From Dacryopinax spathularia (taxonomy: Eukaryota > Basidiomycota > Dacrymycetes > Dacrymycetales > Dacrymycetaceae), in the NCBI GenBank assembly GCA_037974965.1, contig JBBPFI010000008.1, positions 1,054,001-1,118,000 on the forward strand: a DNA stretch of 64,000 nucleotides. The letters run 5' to 3'. The notes under the pieces were generated by a model. It was not told the origin of the DNA. It saw only the letters and a list, made by a program, of their open reading frames with translations, and did no database searches. The position numbers were made by a program, and so were the translations under genes. Within the stretch, counting starts at the first letter, position 1. Every line of letters begins with the position of its first letter. Shown here in pieces: positions 9,986-21,761 of this stretch.

Positions 9986-12226
9986 CTACTTTTTCCCTTG
10001 TTTGGCCCGCTTCTGGGCCAGAGAGCGTTCCCGACTCTGAGCTTGTTTCAAGCCTGTATTGTCTGGAAGCGCTTGTTCCACAATAGCCCATAGCTTGGGC
10101 ATGCGCAGGCCTTTCACCAGTGCTGGTGGGTTCTGCAGAGCCCCTTCTGATGTTGAAAAGTAGGACAGCACCTGGAGAGCCCGCACAACATCTTCTGAGC
10201 GATCAGCCCCTGTCTCCAGCTCCGAATAGGCTAGCTGCAACGCCCGGAACTTGGTGGTGTTGTGGGCCCATGTGGATTCCGGGAAGTTCAGCCAGCGTGT
10301 GACCTCCGCAGTCCGGACAACCTGGTCCCCGACAACGGTTGATGACTTGTCAAGAAGACCAAGGGTCTGCAGAATGTGGCGCCCCGCTGCCCATCTTTGG
10401 AAGAGGCGGCAAGCTGGTTGGTTCGATGGGTTGACAAGAGGGGTTTGTGCAAGCGTGATCCACAGCGGTGCTTGATCGCCCAGCCTTCGTGACACCTCTA
10501 TGTGTAGTGGTTCCGTTGAGGGGCCCTGATTGATATGGCCGGTCGCAGATGGCTGGTTTGCAGCTGTCTCCCGTGCCTGCTCACGGTTACTTGAATGTGG
10601 GCGTCCCGGAGCCTGTAGGTGCTGGGCCAGAGGGCGGGTCTGAAGAGTGCTCCCAGGGCTGTCCTTTGTATCGAATGCCCCTTCATGCAAGATTTCATCG
10701 ATATCAACCAGAGAGGCATCGTCGTCCGTCTTCTCATCGTCGTCAAGATACAGACTGTAAGGAACAGGAGGACCACCCAGGTGAGGGGATGCCTGCTCAG
10801 AAGTTCAGCTTAACTAGTTTGAGACGTGACTACTTGGACGCACCTTCAGTAGCTCGCAACTTAATACAAACAGTCTCTTGTCAGGGGGCAAATGGAATGT
10901 GTTGTAGAATCGGGCCAATCTACCAGTGTTGTCATTCGGCATCACGGTGGTCACTCCCTTGGTCAGGAGATCGCTGCGGTTTTGGATCACATCGGAGATC
11001 AATCCCAGCTGCCAGCCTCCATGGATAAGGGGACCCGCTTGTCCTATCCTTTCTGGGACACGTGACAGCCATAGGTGATAGCGCGCGTATGACGTCCAAT
11101 CCAAATCCCCCGGCTTGAGTGAACGCATAAGGGCTGCCCACAGCACACCTAGTGACGTACGTACGACCGCTCCCTCAACCTTTGTGTCTTTCAGAGGCAG
11201 TTGTAACTCCGGAATGAGCCGGTGCGTTCGGATGTCGTTGCTACCGGAGAAAGGGTGGTTCGCAGGCAGAAGGAGCAGCATGCACACCTGCAAGCAAGTG
11301 GCATTGTTACCGGACCGCTCATGACGCTCGCCCGGTTGAAATGCCGTCATGGTCTGGGTGTCATCTCTGACCTCATCAATGGAGCTACTTGGGTGCTGAA
11401 AGCGGGGAATTGCTGCCAATTTGAGTTGCTGAGGCGCTTTGGAAATTTCTGGCGCTCGAGCCTGAGCCAAGGCCTGCTGTACAGCGCTGTTTGGGTTCGA
11501 AGTAGCGCTTTGCTGGCCGGGGCCAAAGTGGACTGCCATTTCCATAACGGCAGGCTTGTCTAGGTCGGCTGCTTTGTCCTTCTGCCCAGTTTGGTGGGAG
11601 CGGCGGTTTTCCGCGGCCTCAGCAAAGCGTCGACGCCGAGTACTCTTCGAGCTATCGGACGTCGAAACCCGGGAGGCCTTGCGCTTAGTAATGCGGGGGC
11701 CCAGCTCTGACAGCTGTTGCACGGTTGCACTTGAGGCGAGTGGGGTTTTGGGGTAGTCTTGTGCTGCGACTCCGTCCAGGCCTGCATTCTGACCCATGCC
11801 TAGAGCCGGGCCAACATCCATGAGCATGGACTCAATCTCGGCCTGTTGCTACATGAGGAGGTGTGGCAAGCCGTAAGAAGAAGCCCACAATCACCTCATC
11901 CCCTTCCATCGGAGTGGCATGTGTATCCAAGCCCATTAGGGGCTGTTTGGCCACAGCTTCAAGCGAAGGCGGATCCCGGTTTGTGAGATCAGATTCCATA
12001 TGTTGGGCCTGTTCGGCAGGTATCTGATACATTGGTCAGGAACGTTCTTGAGGCTTACAAGGGGACTCACTTTCGTTACCATGCTCTTTGTGCTACAGTC
12101 AGTCGCCCTGCTCATTGGCTCCCGTCGGTTCTTGAGGATGACAGGCTGGGGGGTAGGAAGCAAGCGAGAACGAAGTTTCATTCCCATTTGTTGTGCTGGT
12201 GGATGGCCAGGTAGAGATTGTGCCAT
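9986..12226 (-). CDS. Basic protein of unknown function
   Basis: Not recognised. ATG at 12,226 opens MAQSLPGHPPAQQMG; several short exons lead to a long exon about 11,840-10,815 containing a basic patch (RITKRKASRVS, STRRRRFAEAAENRR), which looks like a nuclear localisation signal, then a globular segment (LKPGDLDWTSYARYHLWLSRVPERIGQAG). A last exon (about 10,790-9,986) is proline/serine-rich at first, then helical and basic at the end (SRERSLAQKRAKQGKK). The basic patches suggest a nuclear or DNA-binding role, which is inference. It lies head-to-tail between the F-box and dioxygenase genes on the same strand. Confidence 0.55.
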
Positions 12227-12522
12227 GGTGTTGAGAGAGCGAGGGGGGATGCAAAGATGCGCTGGTCTACAGCCAGATCAAGGGCACAACACCACACCCT
12301 TTACCGAAGTGGTCGCTGAAGCGCAAAGATGAGTTCTTCTAGGCAAGCCAACAAGACTGATGCCTCCGTTGGTTGCTGTTTGGAGGCTTGGGATCCCTTC
12401 TTTCGGATATCATACCGCCGGCATGCTTGCCGTTTGAGAAGCACATTGAATGATCTATATTCCCATCCCCGCTTTCTGGGTTTGCTCCCTGGCCATTGGT
12501 AGACGCATCACTTAGGAATTAA

Positions 12523-14595
12523 TCACAACTGGTACAAGCCATATTTACCCCCGGACGTAGAATGCAGCCATCCTGGCTCCTTGTCCCCCAACCCCTTGAT
12601 GCAGGAAGCGGGCGAAAAAAACACGTTCCCAATGCGACCCGGGGTTAAGCCCTCCCTAGTCAGACCAGCCGTTGGTTCCCACTTTCCCACTTTGTGCAGG
12701 AGAAACACGGCTAGACTAAGAATCACATGCCCAGGTTTGTAGCTACCAGAGAGGATTAGCTCATATGTGAATGTGTGGTGGAGTGTATCTCACGTGAACT
12801 TGGCCTCCAAATCAGGATAATAGGCCTCTCCCCCTATGAACGACCCTACGCAGAACGTGGCAGTTGGACCATCGCATTCTCCATCATCTTTCAGCCCATC
12901 ATGTCGGTCTGCATGCAATGCGACCTGCAGCTTGTAGATGATGGCACGACCAAGCCAAGGACCGGGGTCGCAGACTGACCATCGACCAGCCTCGAAAGCA
13001 GCCCTGTACCTTTTATACTCATCTGGCCACCCTGCTCGAAACATGGCTGCCAAGCGGAGAGCGACCTCCTCGGTGTTCAGAAAAAGCTGATGTACAGCCC
13101 TGGCTGCCTTGTTGGTTTGGCCCCTCATATCTTTAGAGATCCCAGGAACCTGAGCACTACATAAGCAGAAGTCCAATCCACGGGTGCTCCATGTCTTACC
13201 CCATTGGGATGACCTTGCTCCGGCCAAGCATGCATGAGATGACACACTCCTGTCGGCTCCCGAGCATTTTCACAGCTCTCCGTCTCAGGTCGAAGTGTGT
13301 TGGCTGAGACAGAAGTCGGCAAATAATCGGTGTAAGCCATCCAAGGTGAATCGTGTCGGTGACGGGAGTCGCCTTTAGGAAAGGACGGTCGAACCCGCAA
13401 GTGGAAGTCCTGAATAGCACGATGGATGTTAAATTGCTCCGGAGCCTGAAAAGGAGTATGAGTTTGCTTCTGGAACAGGAAAACATGGCGACTGGCACTA
13501 AGACTGTCGTTGTAAATGCGGTGTCCAGCTAGAGACTTCCATCGTAGGTCGTCTTGTGTCCTGCCTTCATACTGGTCTTCCAGGTTCCAGGGCTCGCCGT
13601 CCTCGTTATCGTTATCCTGAGATGGGTGTGAGCCCAGTAGTACTCCCAAAGGTTGGCCTTAGACTTACCGCCCGCTCCGCAAAATAAATCAGGAGTTTCT
13701 TCCCGTCTCGATCAGTGTAAATGGCTGACTGCGCTATAGCCGGCTGTGCCAGAAGACTGTCAATTATTTTCTCCGCTTCTACCAGAATCGCGTCCGAGCC
13801 AAGCTTGCGATTCTTCAGGTCACGGAGTGTTAGATCGGTCTTGAAGACGCGGGTGTTCGTTATCATGCGCGCATAATATCGGTCAAGAGTTGCTGTCACT
13901 CTTCGTTTAGCAGTTTCGGGTTTCCGCGGTCGCTCAGTAATGGCCTTGTGAACGGGGAGGTATGGAACGCTGTTGGGTACAGGGGGCACTTCCGACCGAG
14001 CTTGTGACGGGATAAATGCGCTTGCTGGCTGACCTGCCTCGGGTACATCGCTGCGCTTCCTCCTTGCCTGAATTTCAACTCAGATCAGGGGACTGGCCGT
14101 ACAGCTTGATACCTTCCCCCACTTACCGAGACCACTGACCTCCTCAACTTGCTCTGGCCCTTCAAGTTCCTCGACCCTGTATGTGCCAGCCCATCGGACT
14201 CGGTGGATGTGCGATGGATGTTGCGTCCTAAAGCACCGTAATAACTGTCAGTAATCTGGTCTAGACTGCATGACTATGACAAGGACGGATTCTTGTGTCG
14301 GCGCACGGTGTGTAAGCTTCAGCCTCTTTGACAACTTGCTCTGAGGGGAGTCATGCTCATTGAACCTCTTGAGAACACCCTTCTCCGGCACAGCCGATGG
14401 GTTCATCTCGGCGAAACGATCGCGGGTGAGGTTTGCTGATCTTGAAGGGCCATCAGCGGTGCGTCCAAGCCTTTTGGCGACCCCTTCTCCGGAACGACCG
14501 ATGGGGTGCGCCTGCGGAACGACTCGCATGGCTGCTGATGTGTTTGCTGTGTCCCAAATGGCGGTGGTGGATGTTAAAGAAGGGGTGGAGTGCAT
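12523..14595 (-). CDS. TET/JBP-type 2OG-Fe(II) dioxygenase
   Basis: The catalytic domain lies near the C-terminus. It shows the first iron ligands in LQVALHADRHD (HxD), then FCVGSFIGGEAYYPDLEAKF, and after a short intron YKPGHVILSLAVFLLHKVGKWEP, where the His of LLHKV is the distal iron ligand. RIGNVFF supplies a likely 2-oxoglutarate-binding Arg. This order (HxD, GGE...P.L, Y.PGH, H.V..W, R) is that of the basidiomycete TET/JBP expansion, whose members oxidise modified pyrimidines such as 5-methylcytosine in DNA. The N-terminal part is disordered with basic patches (KRLGR, SKRLKLTHR). Introns after PNG (GTAAGAC donor), after ERA and within KFT/YKPG fit GT-AG and keep the frame. Published work links such genes to KDZ transposons; here the partner is an rve_3 integrase. 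Confidence 0.8.
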
Positions 14596-14751
14596 ATATC
14601 AGGTGTGCTTGTCGGCGGGGTGCTGCAAAGGGACAGCGCGACTAGTTCGGCCAACTCCCAATCTCTCAGGGACGGACAGACTCTGCACCAAGTGGCAGTG
14701 AAGCCAACTAACTCCAAAGCGGCAAGACTAGACCACATCTATAGTTACATA

Positions 14752-17700
14752 TTATGTACTACAATCGGTTTCAGAGTCCTTGGAGACAACCACTATTCTA
14801 CCCTGCTGCAGATCTACACCGTCCATCTCAGAGTCATCTCGCCCCTCCTGTGCATCCCGGTCGTCATTCTCGTCATCCGCAAGGCTCTGGGGAATGGGAC
14901 AAGCAAATCTAGCAGGAATGGCGACAATTTCTGGGAGATAGGCGGCCAAGGCAGCGGCATATGCCTGCGGGGTTTTCAATAGGTTGATCGCCATTCGCCC
15001 GGCCCGGGCAAGGGCCAGTTCGTGGTCTTTTTTGAAGTCGTCCTTGGCCTTCAGCTCCTCCCATAGGGCTTTGTACTGTTTGTAATCGTAATGCAACCGA
15101 TCCAGGTCCCTGACCATATATATAGCGGCTAATAGATTTTTGAAGGGCCAAGGCATGAACTGTTCTGAATCCGACGTCAGTGCCACGTAGCAAAGGTGTT
15201 CTTATGATCTCACCAGGTCCTGATCGAAGTAATGCGGGACGTGTCTGACTTTCCCAGAAAGAAAACTTCCTCATCTGGGGATGCTTCTGCATGAGTTCAG
15301 AGGCGAAGATGACGATTCTATGGACCCAAATCAACATGGAGATCACCTCGCTGTTGACCAGGCGATCGCCAAGGAAACATCCCACAAGACGGGACCGGAG
15401 CATGGCGTGAAGCTGGGTGGTACATATGAAGGTATGCCCTGAAGAAAGCACTGGAGTGGGTGACCAAACGGCATGCAGAGTGCCACCACGTTGCAACCTA
15501 CAGAGAGGTCAGGTCTGCATCTGATAACAGTAGGAAGATCTGCCAACCATGTATCTCCCACATTCAACACAACAGCCCAAGACCTCATGTGCTTGTTCAG
15601 GTCATCCACATGAGTCCCGGCCGTATACTTGTTGTCCACCACGTCTTCGAATTTGTCTTCCCAGAATGCCCAGAACTTGCAACCAGGAGAATGGAATTCG
15701 ATCGTCCCGTCACTTGATTTTATGGTGAGAGGCAAGCCGCATTGAGGCTCTACCACCGCTGGCATCCCGCCGAAGTCTGCATGTCGTCGACTGTAAGAAC
15801 CCGCAGTGTTGATCATGGACCAGTCTTCCTCATGTCGAGGTTCACCGCCGTGAACGACTTTCAAACGCAGCGTCTCCTGCAGCGCAATAACATGGCCCGC
15901 GACTTTTCTAAACTGTCATCAGACAAATGCGCCGTGCCAGACAGAACGGAGTACTCACTTGAAGCCACGGGCTGCTTTCTTATGGTGACCCTTTTCGGGC
16001 AGATTCAGGACGTTCAGAGCCGGGGCCATGCCCGGGTAGCGTTCAGCCAGGGTCACAATGTCACCTAACGACATCCAAGTGTACCAATTGCTCTCTGTTT
16101 TTGCCGCGATCTTTGGCACTGAACGAAACAATTTCTTCTCAAGTTTGGAGTGCACTGGGTGTGTTCAGGACGAGGGGGATGCTGAGAAGTAAATGACTTA
16201 CACAGGCACTCGAGCGACATATCTAAATCGTGCCAGTCTGCAACACTCTTCAGATTCCAACGCAGACCATCCTTCTCTGGACCCTCCCCAATGACTTGAA
16301 TATGGTGAGTAGCATAAATGTCTTGCAGCTGCCAAGGCTCGAGGTCGATAACGTGCTTGGGAGAAAGAAACGCTACAGGTTCCTCAGCATTGACATATGG
16401 GACGTTGGGCCATTTGGTCGGGTCGTCAGATGGCTCCGGAGGTGTAAGAACAATAGTATGTTTCTGCATTGTTCGAAGATCTAGCCTGATATCCACCTGA
16501 CATGAACCGTTAGACGCAGAGGCAGGCAGGATGGCTGACACTAACGTTGCCGCATGGATTTTTTTCCTTGGGATTGTCACGAGAAGGCCGGCCGTCATTC
16601 AACACAGGGAAAGGCACTGAGATGTGTCCACCAGGCTCCCTGGTCTTGAACTCAAAAACTTCATACCGCGCTGACTAGAAAATGATCAGAGGGGGTTACG
16701 TGAACTGTGCAGGAAACGGTACTTACCTCATTAGGCGGTTGATCAGCTAGCACAGTCTCATGGTAAAGCTTTTGTGCCGCTTGTACCCTTGGCTGAGGTG
16801 CCAAGCTCTCCGATGGATACTGCTGTTTGCCGGCAGCGCGCTTGATCCACTTGACAAAGATCACGTCGTCATCGTCATTCTCTTTGCTCCTGCGAGGGCC
16901 CTGTGTAGAGTTTGGTTAATCGCTTGTCTCTTTCCTTAGTCCCATACTCACCTTAATCTCTAGCGGGGTAGCAAATGCGGAAATGTCTTTTGCCAGAGCG
17001 CTCAGGCGTGCTGCAGTAAGCTCCTCCGACTTTAGAGTGGCATAATCGGTCAACTTTTCTGGACCCAGGAGGTTCAACAACGTCCCCTTAGCATGGGGAT
17101 CTTGATCCTTCCCGGAAGCAGGCGGCGAGGTAGGTTCTTGAGAGGGTGGTTCGTTCTCGGGGTCACTTTCCGATTCAAACTCATTGTCATTGGCGTCTTC
17201 GGACTCGTTTGGCTGCGATTGGTCCAGTTCACGTTCTGAGGGAGATTCATCATCATCTTGAGGGCGGTCGTGATTGCCATAGTTGCGCTTGCGAGAGCGG
17301 AAGTCCGAATGGTTATTTCTTCTTTTACGCTTCTGTTTGGAACCGTTGCCTGCTGAACTAGTGTCCACCGCCTTGTTGCCCTGCTCTCGTGTTTTCAGCT
17401 CAGAGATCCGGGTGGATCTCCGACTGCCTTCGGTGACTGATGTGGCGGAGGGCTTGGAGGGCTGAGCAGGTGGAGGAGGTTGATCCGGGCCAGAGCCCTC
17501 CGAGGCTGAAGCTGGCGATGAGTTGTTGAGATGTAGTGACGAATCGCTCGTAGCCAGGGCAATTGCGTCGGGAGATTCTGGCATAGGAGATGCCGACACT
17601 CCATCGTGCTCCTGGCTATCCCTTTCAGCTAGCTTGGGGCCCGCAGCATCCTCCATAGTGAAATCTTGGCTGCTAGCGTTGCCTTCCAGCTGAAGCTGCA

Positions 17701-19427
17701 CGGCAGGACCAGGGGCTTCAAAGGGAGGAGCGGGCCCGGCAGCTTCCTCCATAGTGAAATCTTGGCTGCTAGCGTTGCCTTCCAGCTGAAGCTGCACGGC
17801 AGGACCAGGGGCTTCAAAGGGAGGAGCGGGCCCGGCAGCTTCCTTCGCAGTGAAATCTTGGCTGCTAGCGTTGCCTTCCAGCTGGCGCTGCACGGCAGGA
17901 CCAGGGGCTTCAAAGGGAGGAGCGAGCCCTTGCGACTGCTCACGAGTCTGTCCCGAGGAATCAGAGTATGACATGGGCAGCAAGTAACCGCTGCCCAGGA
18001 GCTGGGGGTTGATGTTTGGATCGATATCCGGCGAATTTACTTGGCCGTGTTGCCAAGGATTATCTTCTTGGTCGTTCCAAGGGTGGCCATGCTGGGCGAG
18101 GTACTGGACTGCCGTGGCATTTGTGGGACGGTCCAGTGTGCCAGGAGAAAGCGTTTGTGCGGGAAGAATCATGTGTCCCAGAAAATTCGGGAAGTTGTCC
18201 CCAGCAGGAAGGAAAAGACGAGGTAAGGGTTGAAGATCATCCGTGCGGTAGCCGTATGGCAACGTGGGGTCGCCTTTAGGGCGCAATGTCTTCTCCACAT
18301 TGTCCCACTCCTTGAAACCTTCTTGGCATCATAGGATTTTGGCTGCCTGATGCTGTGCATCCTCCACTGGAAGAGCGCGACAACAGAAGTTTACGGCTAT
18401 ACGCCAGATCATCTGCTCTGCCTGCTGGAAGGGCAAGGTAGTTGGGTCCTGGGGTGAGAACGGGATATCTTTCCCATGAACGAAGTGACGCTATTATTTG
18501 GGTTCAGAGAAGGCTCACCAAGGCGGGAAATTCACTCACATGACTGGGAACATGAATGCCGATGTCGTGCTTCCAGAGGAGGGCATTTGCAAGCGTACAA
18601 AGTGGGGAGAAGAATGCGGAAAGATAGAGCGGGGTGAGGATGATAGCTTCGCTTATCTTCTTGCCAGGGAACGCAGATTCCGGCAGGATAGGCAGGCCAT
18701 GCTTGTCCAGGGTAAGCACCTAAAGCGAATTGTCATAAGCCTAAGTCCGTCTCTGGACCAGTGAAACTGAAAAACTCACCTCAAACAGGCGCAGGGCAGC
18801 CCCAAGCATAACTACGTTGGAGATGAAATATTGCCCGGTACCTTGCCGACCTGATCGAAGGGCCTCAGCCATGAGTTCGTAGGTCGATCCGACTGAGCTG
18901 TCGACCTCCATCTCTTCTTCAAGACTTTGCTGCAAAGCCTGGCGGACTTCTTCGATGTGGTCGGCAAAGTTATTTGCGACAGCAATGAATTTTCGCGAGC
19001 GACTGTTCGTATCGGGATTCCGTTTGCCTTTGACGAAGAAGTCCGTTGAGATATTGAGGTGGCGAGGAAGAAGGGCTTCCGTTTCCATAAGCCCGGGGGA
19101 AGGAAGTTCCAGATCTTGAAAGGCCCAACTGACCCTATCACAGGCCAGGGCCAATCCTTGAACATGTCTCCATCCATGCTCAATCTTGGTAGCACGCTTG
19201 CCGCCTAGGTTGACAGAGGGATCGATTGTTACAGATGCATCCCACAGCTGAGGGTCGGTGGCGACCGACGACATCCATAATTCTATCAGCGCCCAGATGC
19301 GATCAATCCCCTGCCGAACCCGTTCTGGAAGGTGATCACGATCAGGAGTAGGGGAACAAAAGTGGAGACTGGTGAGATACTTCGTGCGAAGATAGTGCAC
19401 TCTTTCTAACTCAAGAAGTGGGTCCAT
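14752..19427 (-). CDS. Long JmjC-like (cupin-fold dioxygenase) protein
   Basis: ATG at 19,427 opens a helical N-terminal region (to about 18,500), followed by a long disordered exon (18,298-16,916) with three 32-residue repeats, acidic and basic patches. A cupin-like domain follows (about 15,860-15,250). INTAGSYSRRHADFGGM gives an HxD pair, then KFWAFWEDKFEDVV, and after LPTVIRCRPDL a GHTFICTTQLHAM stretch resembles the GGHFY segment of JmjC proteins. JmjC enzymes are Fe(II)/2OG hydroxylases or histone demethylases. The distal His could be in MPFGHPL, but the exon joins around 15,400-15,500 are not resolved, so activity cannot be judged. The C-terminus (LALARAGRMAINLLKTPQ ... SDSETDCST) ends at 14,752. 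That all exons form one gene is inferred from strand, spacing and lack of internal starts. Confidence 0.55.
17637..17925 (-). repeat. Three tandem 96-bp coding repeats
   Basis: A 32-residue unit beginning GPAPPFEAPGPAVQLQ and containing LEGNASSQDFT occurs three times in the disordered part of the JmjC-like protein. The two 3' copies are almost identical at the DNA level, which suggests recent unequal exchange. Confidence 0.93.
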
Positions 19428-19487
19428 TGGCTAGGAGGGGTAGAAGGTAAATGAGTCCACTTGAAGGCGGGGCCTCTTGGGAAGGGC

Positions 19488-19521
19488 GCTTCCAGAGCAC
19501 ACTCGAGTGTGCTCCGGAAGC
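19488..19521. repeat. Palindrome, copy 2 (one arm slightly changed)
   Basis: Same sequence as at 5,142-5,181 but with CCAGAG in place of CCGGAG in the left arm. It lies upstream of the ATG of the JmjC-like gene and 18 bp from copy 3. Confidence 0.9.
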
Positions 19522-19526
19522 AAATG

Positions 19527-19588
19527 CACAGCCGCTCATTTGCTTCCGGAGGACACTCGAGTGTGCTCCGGAAGCAAATGAGTGGCTG
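19527..19588. repeat. Palindrome, copy 3, extended to about 62 bp
   Basis: The 40-bp core at 19,539-19,578 has one mismatch, and the arms extend as ACAGCCGCTCA on the left and TGAGTGGCTGT on the right. It lies between the start of the JmjC-like gene and the 3' end of the integrase gene. Confidence 0.9.
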
Positions 19589-19706
19589 TCCCTTCCCTAT
19601 GGCCGAAGCACCACTGGGGTAAGATCACATTGTCCAGTGATTTTGTATCTAATTCAATTTCATTATCATGGCTATACTAAGGGTCGAGTGAATGACCATA
19701 ATTGTG

Positions 19707-21542
19707 CTAATGGTCACGATGCTGAACAATCGTTTCATAGAGAGCAAGAGCTTGCTCCCACTTGGTTGCAAGAGCGCTGGAATCCTCATCCTGCGAATCC
19801 AGGTCCGAGCCCAGGGCCAAGCCCAACCAACCGACTTCTGTAGAAGTAATCGGCATCTTAGGATCCTCCACCTTGACATAAGACATATTCGCAGGGTGAG
19901 ATGCAGTTCGGTGGGACACCAGACGCTCCTGTTGTAAGTCAAGCCAGTCTACTCCGTATAAGTCCCCGCCTCCATCTTGTTCCGGCTGATAGAAGAGAGG
20001 ATTGTCCTGCTGTACTCCCAGAGTTGGTAGGTTGACCTGGCGATCTCTTCTGTAGTCTGGATCGTCTTCCCATAGCTCCTCATCGTCCATACCGCGACAT
20101 CCATGGTGAACTTGACCAAAGAACCACATTTGCGAAGGTGTGTTTCTTCCGCCATTGGGGAGCCGCATTCGATGTTCGTTCCAAACTTGTCTCCATAGCT
20201 CGGCATCTTGATTCAACTTCTCAAGGAACACATAGTGAAGCAGCCATAGATGCCCTTCATCAGAGCAGTCGAGGTTGCAGGACATCTCGAGTGTGGCAAA
20301 ACATTCGTTCCATTTTGCCCCAAAGCCCTGAGTGACATCGACCCATAACCTTTCAATACGAATGTTGTGGATTGATCTGTTCCACTAAATTAGCGCATGA
20401 TCAAGATGAAACAGAAAGAGGGAGCGCGCACCTTCCCCAAAGGAAACAACCTTGCCTCGTGCCTCTTTTTTGCTCCATCCATGTAGCAACGTCAAGATTC
20501 TCCCTCCCATGATCCCCTCTGACTCGTACAGGAGTGCCGTACTGGGCACAAGCACGACGGAAGAGGCGAAAGAAAGTATTCTTCCTATTATTATGATGGA
20601 CGGCAAGGCCAACGCAAAGCCGGGAGTAACCGTCGATAATGCCATGAATGACAAGCCCATAGCGTTTAAGACCTGTACAACGGGTTTCAGCCAGCCATCC
20701 TCCCCAGTTTGGAGGGCGCAGTGCTCACCGAGCTGGGCATCCATATGCCACAAAGCATTGGGGCCAGCCACTGAGTAAACTCGCCGCTGAATACGGATCC
20801 TTTGGCCAAATCGCCGGGTACCTCCCAACCTCTGAAGGGACCTTCTCAACTGGTCCTCATGAATGGGCACCCCCTGCAAGCGGAAATATGCCCCAAGCAT
20901 TCCTCGACCAAAACGAGGAAACACTTGTAGAGCACGGCTGACCTCAACGTCCACTTCGGCATCGGAGAGAGCCCTTGTGGACGCGGAAGAGTGAAAACTG
21001 GCACCTGCATTGGCTGGCTCCTTGCAAGGGAAGGGGTGACAACCAGGCTCGACCAAGCCAAGCGCAAGAAGGCGGCATCGTATGGTTCTGCGATTGACCC
21101 CAAGGCATCTGGCGATCTCTGTTGGGTTGGCAAGTTGTATGGCCACCTCCACCCATGCTGCATCAAGCTCCAGCTTGGGTCTGCCGCCGGTGACGCCCCA
21201 GATTGCCGGTATAACGTGAGAGGTGATGGATGTGTCTGGCCGGTGGAGGGCAACAGCAACGGCCTCCAGAGCCCCCTGAATTGAAGACGCGGCTTGCTCA
21301 ATCTCCTCTTCCTGAAGAAGGGAAGAAATCTGAAGGGAGTTCAATAGAGCCAGCCCATCCATGCAATGCTGGGAGAACCGCACCTGTTCCGTGTCCTGCA
21401 AGAATTCTTGGCCAAGCTCCAAAGCACGCTTCAGGATGGGAGCATCCCCCTGATTGCTTCTGGAGGCGTTGATAAGTCTCCGCCTTGTAGCAATCCACCT
21501 GACCCGCCATCGTCGCTGAAGGTCTTCGTTTTCTTCATCCAT
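19707..21542 (-). CDS. rve_3-type integrase (DDE), looks whole
   Basis: Exons 20,729-21,542, 20,432-20,672 and 19,707-20,376 join with 56- and 55-nt GT-AG introns into 574 codons without a break. The N-terminal third is helical; a helix-turn-helix-like segment follows (IARCLGVNRRTIRCRLLALG), then LSDAEVDVEVSRALQVFPRFG, typical of basidiomycete integrase-core proteins. The RNase-H-fold domain has Asp in GPNALWHMDAQLG (about residue 262), IHGIIDGYSRL, Asp in VRGDHGRENLD (about 324) and Glu in SIHNIRIERLWVDV (about 360), a complete D-D-E set. The C-terminal region is acidic. Such integrases cut and join DNA ends. As the only recombinase in the block it is the likely mover of the element. ATG at 21,542 chosen as first in frame. 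Confidence 0.88.
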
Positions 21543-21761
21543 TGGCAATTGCAATAAGGGGAAGAGGAAGCAGTGTGAGGATCAGGACAGAGCAAGTGGG
21601 CGACAGCAATGTGGAAAAGAACAGGTTCCGCGCGCAAAATCTATAGTCTGGCCAGGAGCTATTTTCTTGTGTTTCGTTAGGTGTGCGCCTTTCGAGCAAG
21701 AGCTTGTCAAGTTCTAATAGAAATTGCCTTGCAAGGAACAGTATTTTTTTGGATTATTGGA

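Noticed and set aside
19707-21542. Integrase as the remains of an LTR retroelement
   Set aside because: No reverse transcriptase, RNase H or gag and no direct terminal repeats; the domain order matches the intron-containing basidiomycete rve_3 family.
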